In this document: positions 6,489-8,725 of the stretch, in pieces | Position numbering within the stretch: position 1 is the first letter of the stretch | How the letters are laid out: the number at the start of each line of letters is the position of its first letter | Assembly: GCA_008363265.1 (NCBI GenBank) | Contig: RHKR01000207.1 | Coordinates: 1-8,725, forward strand | DNA length: 8,725 bases | Reading direction: 5' to 3' | DNA from: Chlorobiota bacterium | GTDB taxonomy: Bacteria > Bacteroidota > Ignavibacteria > Ignavibacteriales > Ignavibacteriaceae | The notes under the pieces: generated by a model | What the model saw: the letters and a program-made list of their open reading frames with translations, nothing else | Database searches by the model: none | What the model was told of the DNA's origin: nothing | Translations under genes and position numbers: made by a program

Positions 6489-7823
6489 ATGATAGCTCCC
6501 AAGAAACTTGCTATATTGGTTGGTGGCGGACCGGCTCCGGGAATCAACAGTGTGATCAGCAGCGCGACAATCAGAGCCGCTGTTGAAGGAATCGAAGTAA
6601 TTGGAATAAAGGACGGTTTCCAGTGGATAATGGAAGGGGAGATTGGTCACTGCCATTCTCTTACGATAGACGAAGTAAGCCGCATTCACTTTAGAGGCGG
6701 ATCTTTCATCGGAATATCGAGAGCCAATCCGACAAAGAATAAAAAACATCTCGAAAACACGGTAACATCTCTCCTCAGACTGAATGTTGATAAGCTCATC
6801 ACTATCGGTGGTGACGACACAGCATACTCAGCCATGAAGGTTGAAGAGATGGCTGCCGGCAGGATCCGCGTTGTACACGTTCCGAAAACCATAGATAATG
6901 ATCTGGAACTGCCACACGGCATTCCAACATTCGGTTTTCAAACTGCCCGCCATATCGGAGTTGAGATCGTGAAGAACCTTATGGTTGACGCGCAGACCAC
7001 TTCAAGATGGTACTTCGTTGTCACCATGGGTAGAAAAGCCGGTCACCTTGCTCTTGGTATTGGCAAGGCCGCAGGTGCGACACTCACGCTGATCCCTGAA
7101 GAATTTCCTTCTGAGAGGATCAAACTTGACCATATTATCGACATCCTTGTCGGCGCCATTATAAAGAGGATCAGTTACGGCAAAATGGACGGTGTCGCTA
7201 TCCTTGCTGAAGGTCTGGTTGAGCATCTGGATCCAAATGAGTTGCTTGCTCTTGGAGAAGTTGAGCGTGACGCGCACGATAACCTTAGAATCGCAGAAGT
7301 AAATCTCGGCGAGATACTGAAATCCAAAGTTCAGGACAGACTCAAAGAGTTCGGTCATAAAGTGACGATAGTGGCAAAAAACATCGGTTACGAGCTCAGA
7401 TGTGCAGACCCAATTCCATTCGACATGGAATATACCAGAGATCTTGGCTACTCAGCAGCGCAATTCATCCTTAATGGTGGCAACGCCGCTATGGTTTCGA
7501 TCCAGGGTGGTAAGTTCGTACCTCTCTTCTTCAAAGAGATCCTTGATCCGAAAACCAAGAAGACCAAGGTCAGAATGGTTGATCCATCAAATGAGTCATT
7601 TCTTATCGCAAGAAGATACATGCTCAGACTGAGCAGTTCCGACTTCGAGGATCCGCATGAACTTGCAAAATTTGCAGCTACCTGCGGCATTTCCCTTGAT
7701 GAGTTCACTAAAAGGTTCCATTACATTATCGAAAACGATCTGCTCTACAAGCACATCAAGGAAGGTAATGTTTCTCTCTCCGGTTCCGGTGAAAAAGATG
7801 AAGCGAATGCAGGCATGCAGTAA
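6489..7823 (+). CDS. pfp: 6-phosphofructokinase, pyrophosphate-dependent type
   Basis: The enzyme phosphorylates fructose 6-phosphate to fructose 1,6-bisphosphate in the cytosol. The PPi-dependent form is reversible and can serve both glycolysis and gluconeogenesis. At 444 aa it is longer than the roughly 320 aa bacterial ATP-PfkA. The phosphate loop GGGPAPGIN (12-20) and GGDDT (107-111) carry the extra aspartate known to exclude ATP; ATP enzymes have GGDGS. PKTIDND (132-138) has the lysine typical of PPi enzymes in place of PGTIDND, with D136 as catalytic base. MGRKAGHLAL (180-189) and PEEF (203-206) bind sugar phosphate. From memory, the sequence closely resembles the Thermotoga maritima PPi-PFK along most of its length. 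The C-terminal 20 or so residues (GSGEKDEANAGMQ) look like an unstructured tail. The start follows a good ribosome binding site. The stop is directly followed by the ATG of the next gene, which suggests co-translation. Confidence 0.93.
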   Translation: MIAPKKLAILVGGGPAPGINSVISSATIRAAVEGIEVIGIKDGFQWIMEGEIGHCHSLTIDEVSRIHFRGGSFIGISRANPTKNKKHLENTVTSLLRLNVDKLITIGGDDTAYSAMKVEEMAAGRIRVVHVPKTIDNDLELPHGIPTFGFQTARHIGVEIVKNLMVDAQTTSRWYFVVTMGRKAGHLALGIGKAAGATLTLIPEEFPSERIKLDHIIDILVGAIIKRISYGKMDGVAILAEGLVEHLDPNELLALGEVERDAHDNLRIAEVNLGEILKSKVQDRLKEFGHKVTIVAKNIGYELRCADPIPFDMEYTRDLGYSAAQFILNGGNAAMVSIQGGKFVPLFFKEILDPKTKKTKVRMVDPSNESFLIARRYMLRLSSSDFEDPHELAKFAATCGISLDEFTKRFHYIIENDLLYKHIKEGNVSLSGSGEKDEANAGMQ

Positions 7824-8531
7824 ATGATTAAAAAAGAAGCCCTGCTCTTCGGATGCAAAGGTGCCCTTGGATCCGGTGTTACTGAAGTTTTCAGAAATGC
7901 CGGATTCGACCGGCTATATCTCTTCGATATCAATTTGGAAGAAGGATCAACCGCCAATGAGGTGTGGATCAAGACAGGAGACCTTTCCGATGCCGTGAAT
8001 GCTGAGAAGGCATTCGAGGCTGTCGAACCGGGTCAGGGCAGGCTTCTTTTCCTTTTCAGTACTTTAGGTGGATTTATTGGTGGAAAGAACATTGAGGAAA
8101 CCACTGCTGAAGAGGTCTCAAGGCTGATCTCGACGAACTACTTGACCAATTTTAATATATTGAAGGAATTCAAGAAAAAAGTGATGGCGAGTTCGGGCGG
8201 CTCTGCAATGTTCACCTCCGCCTATTCCGCTTTCTCGGGGGAGGCCGGAAGAGCTGTATACGGAGCTTCCAAGGCAGCACTTTCCCATCTTGTCGAAGCG
8301 GTAGCTGAAGAGGGAAGGGAGTACGGGTTTTCTGTGAATGCCATTGCACCTTATATTCTTGATACCCCTGCCAATCGTGAATGGATCGATCCTGATCTGA
8401 TTGAAACCCTCATCAAACCATCAGAGACAGGTAGATTTATTCTGTCGGTTTTCGATAACTATAACTTCATTTCCGGTAACATATTTAAGTTGAAATACCG
8501 TTTCCGGGATATCACAACTGATCTAAAATAA
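7824..8531 (+). CDS. Short-chain dehydrogenase/reductase, dihydropteridine-reductase-like
   Basis: This is a 235-residue single-domain Rossmann oxidoreductase, expected to be cytosolic and to use NAD(P)H. The cofactor loop is GCKGALG (G10, G13, G16). D35 at the end of strand 2 (LYLFDIN) suggests a preference for NAD(H). D53 in TGDLSD would contact adenine. The motif SSGGSAMFTSAYSAF (123-137) supplies the catalytic serine, and YGASK gives Y146 and K150. The family NNAG motif is replaced by STLGGFIGG (79-87). The short length, that GG-x2-GG motif, GALGS near the N-terminus and LDTPANRE (179-186) after the active site all resemble quinonoid dihydropteridine reductase (QDPR), but the true substrate cannot be read from sequence. 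The ATG immediately follows the phosphofructokinase stop with no convincing ribosome binding site, so it probably depends on translational coupling. The link to glycolysis is unknown. Confidence 0.85.
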   Translation: MIKKEALLFGCKGALGSGVTEVFRNAGFDRLYLFDINLEEGSTANEVWIKTGDLSDAVNAEKAFEAVEPGQGRLLFLFSTLGGFIGGKNIEETTAEEVSRLISTNYLTNFNILKEFKKKVMASSGGSAMFTSAYSAFSGEAGRAVYGASKAALSHLVEAVAEEGREYGFSVNAIAPYILDTPANREWIDPDLIETLIKPSETGRFILSVFDNYNFISGNIFKLKYRFRDITTDLK

Positions 8532-8540
8532 GAGACTGAA

Positions 8541-8725
8541 ATGAACGCTTTGGCTTCGATGTATATAGACGGCGGCGAGTTTATGCACCCGATCCTCATA
8601 GCTTTTATTGTGGGTTTGGTTCTTAGTTTTGAGCGGATCTATACTTTACGCAAGTCGAAGATCAACACACGTTCGTTCGTTAACAAAATCAAACTTGAGA
8701 TCGAGTCGAACGGTGTGGAAGGCGC
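8541..8725 (+). CDS. MotA/TolQ/ExbB proton-channel family protein, N-terminal part (cut by window edge)
   Basis: Proteins of this family form an inner-membrane proton channel with an ExbD/TolR-type partner and energise outer-membrane transport or envelope functions. The 61 visible residues begin MNALASMYIDGGEFMHPIL. One membrane helix follows (about 16-30, PILIAFIVGLVLSFE), then the ERIYTLRKSKINTRSF segment that typically follows helix 1, with the cytoplasmic region starting after it (FVNKIKLEIESNGVEGA). The GGEFM-hPI start followed by an ERhhxL stretch is typical of the FCB-group ExbB-like proteins. The gene starts 9 bases after the dehydrogenase stop, with only a weak purine-rich site (AAGAGA, 8530-8535). 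The remaining two helices lie outside the window, so TolQ, ExbB or a gliding-type homologue cannot be separated. Confidence 0.8.
   Translation, partial: MNALASMYIDGGEFMHPILIAFIVGLVLSFERIYTLRKSKINTRSFVNKIKLEIESNGVEG

Overview
This window looks chromosomal and comes from a bacterium of the Bacteroidota/Ignavibacteria/Chlorobi (FCB) side of the tree. Three things point there. The secreted glycoside-hydrolase-like protein ends in a type IX secretion (T9SS) sorting domain. A TAnnTTTG-type -7 promoter element precedes the helicase gene. The phosphofructokinase has the pyrophosphate-type signature and closely resembles the thermophile-type enzyme. I favour an Ignavibacteria-like lineage, but that is inference, because no rRNA or other firm phylogenetic marker is present.

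Layout, left to right. A minus-strand biotin-protein ligase gene (birA, catalytic domain only, cut by the left edge) diverges from dnaK across a 179-base gap. The gap holds a strong match to a sigma-54 (-24/-12) promoter reading into dnaK. About 70 bases upstream of it is an unusual element of four TGNCA boxes placed symmetrically around one dyad centre. dnaK (636 aa) is intact, has no grpE or dnaJ beside it in the window, and ends at a clear Rho-independent terminator.

Next is a UvrD/PcrA/Rep-type superfamily 1 helicase gene with its own FCB-type promoter. It is broken. The N-terminal half (motifs I to III) and the C-terminal half (motifs V and VI plus the C-terminal Tudor-like segment) are in different frames. 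At the junction about 38 codons, including the motif IV segment, appear to be missing. This is either a real internal deletion or an assembly error.

The last base of the helicase stop codon is the first base of a secreted protein gene: signal peptide, GHL10 (DUF187) barrel, a golvesin/carbohydrate-binding-like beta domain and a T9SS sorting domain. After it come a pyrophosphate-type 6-phosphofructokinase, a short-chain dehydrogenase resembling dihydropteridine reductase (its ATG directly follows the kinase stop codon), and the start of a MotA/TolQ/ExbB proton-channel gene cut by the right edge. From the helicase onward all genes are on the plus strand with gaps of 0 to 26 bases. They may be one transcript, although their functions (DNA repair, polysaccharide handling, glycolysis, redox, envelope energisation) are not obviously linked.

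No tRNA, rRNA, CRISPR array, insertion sequence or attachment site was seen. Apart from the two regulatory gaps, the window is ordinary housekeeping sequence. The points most worth checking are the sigma-54-type control region of dnaK and the broken helicase.
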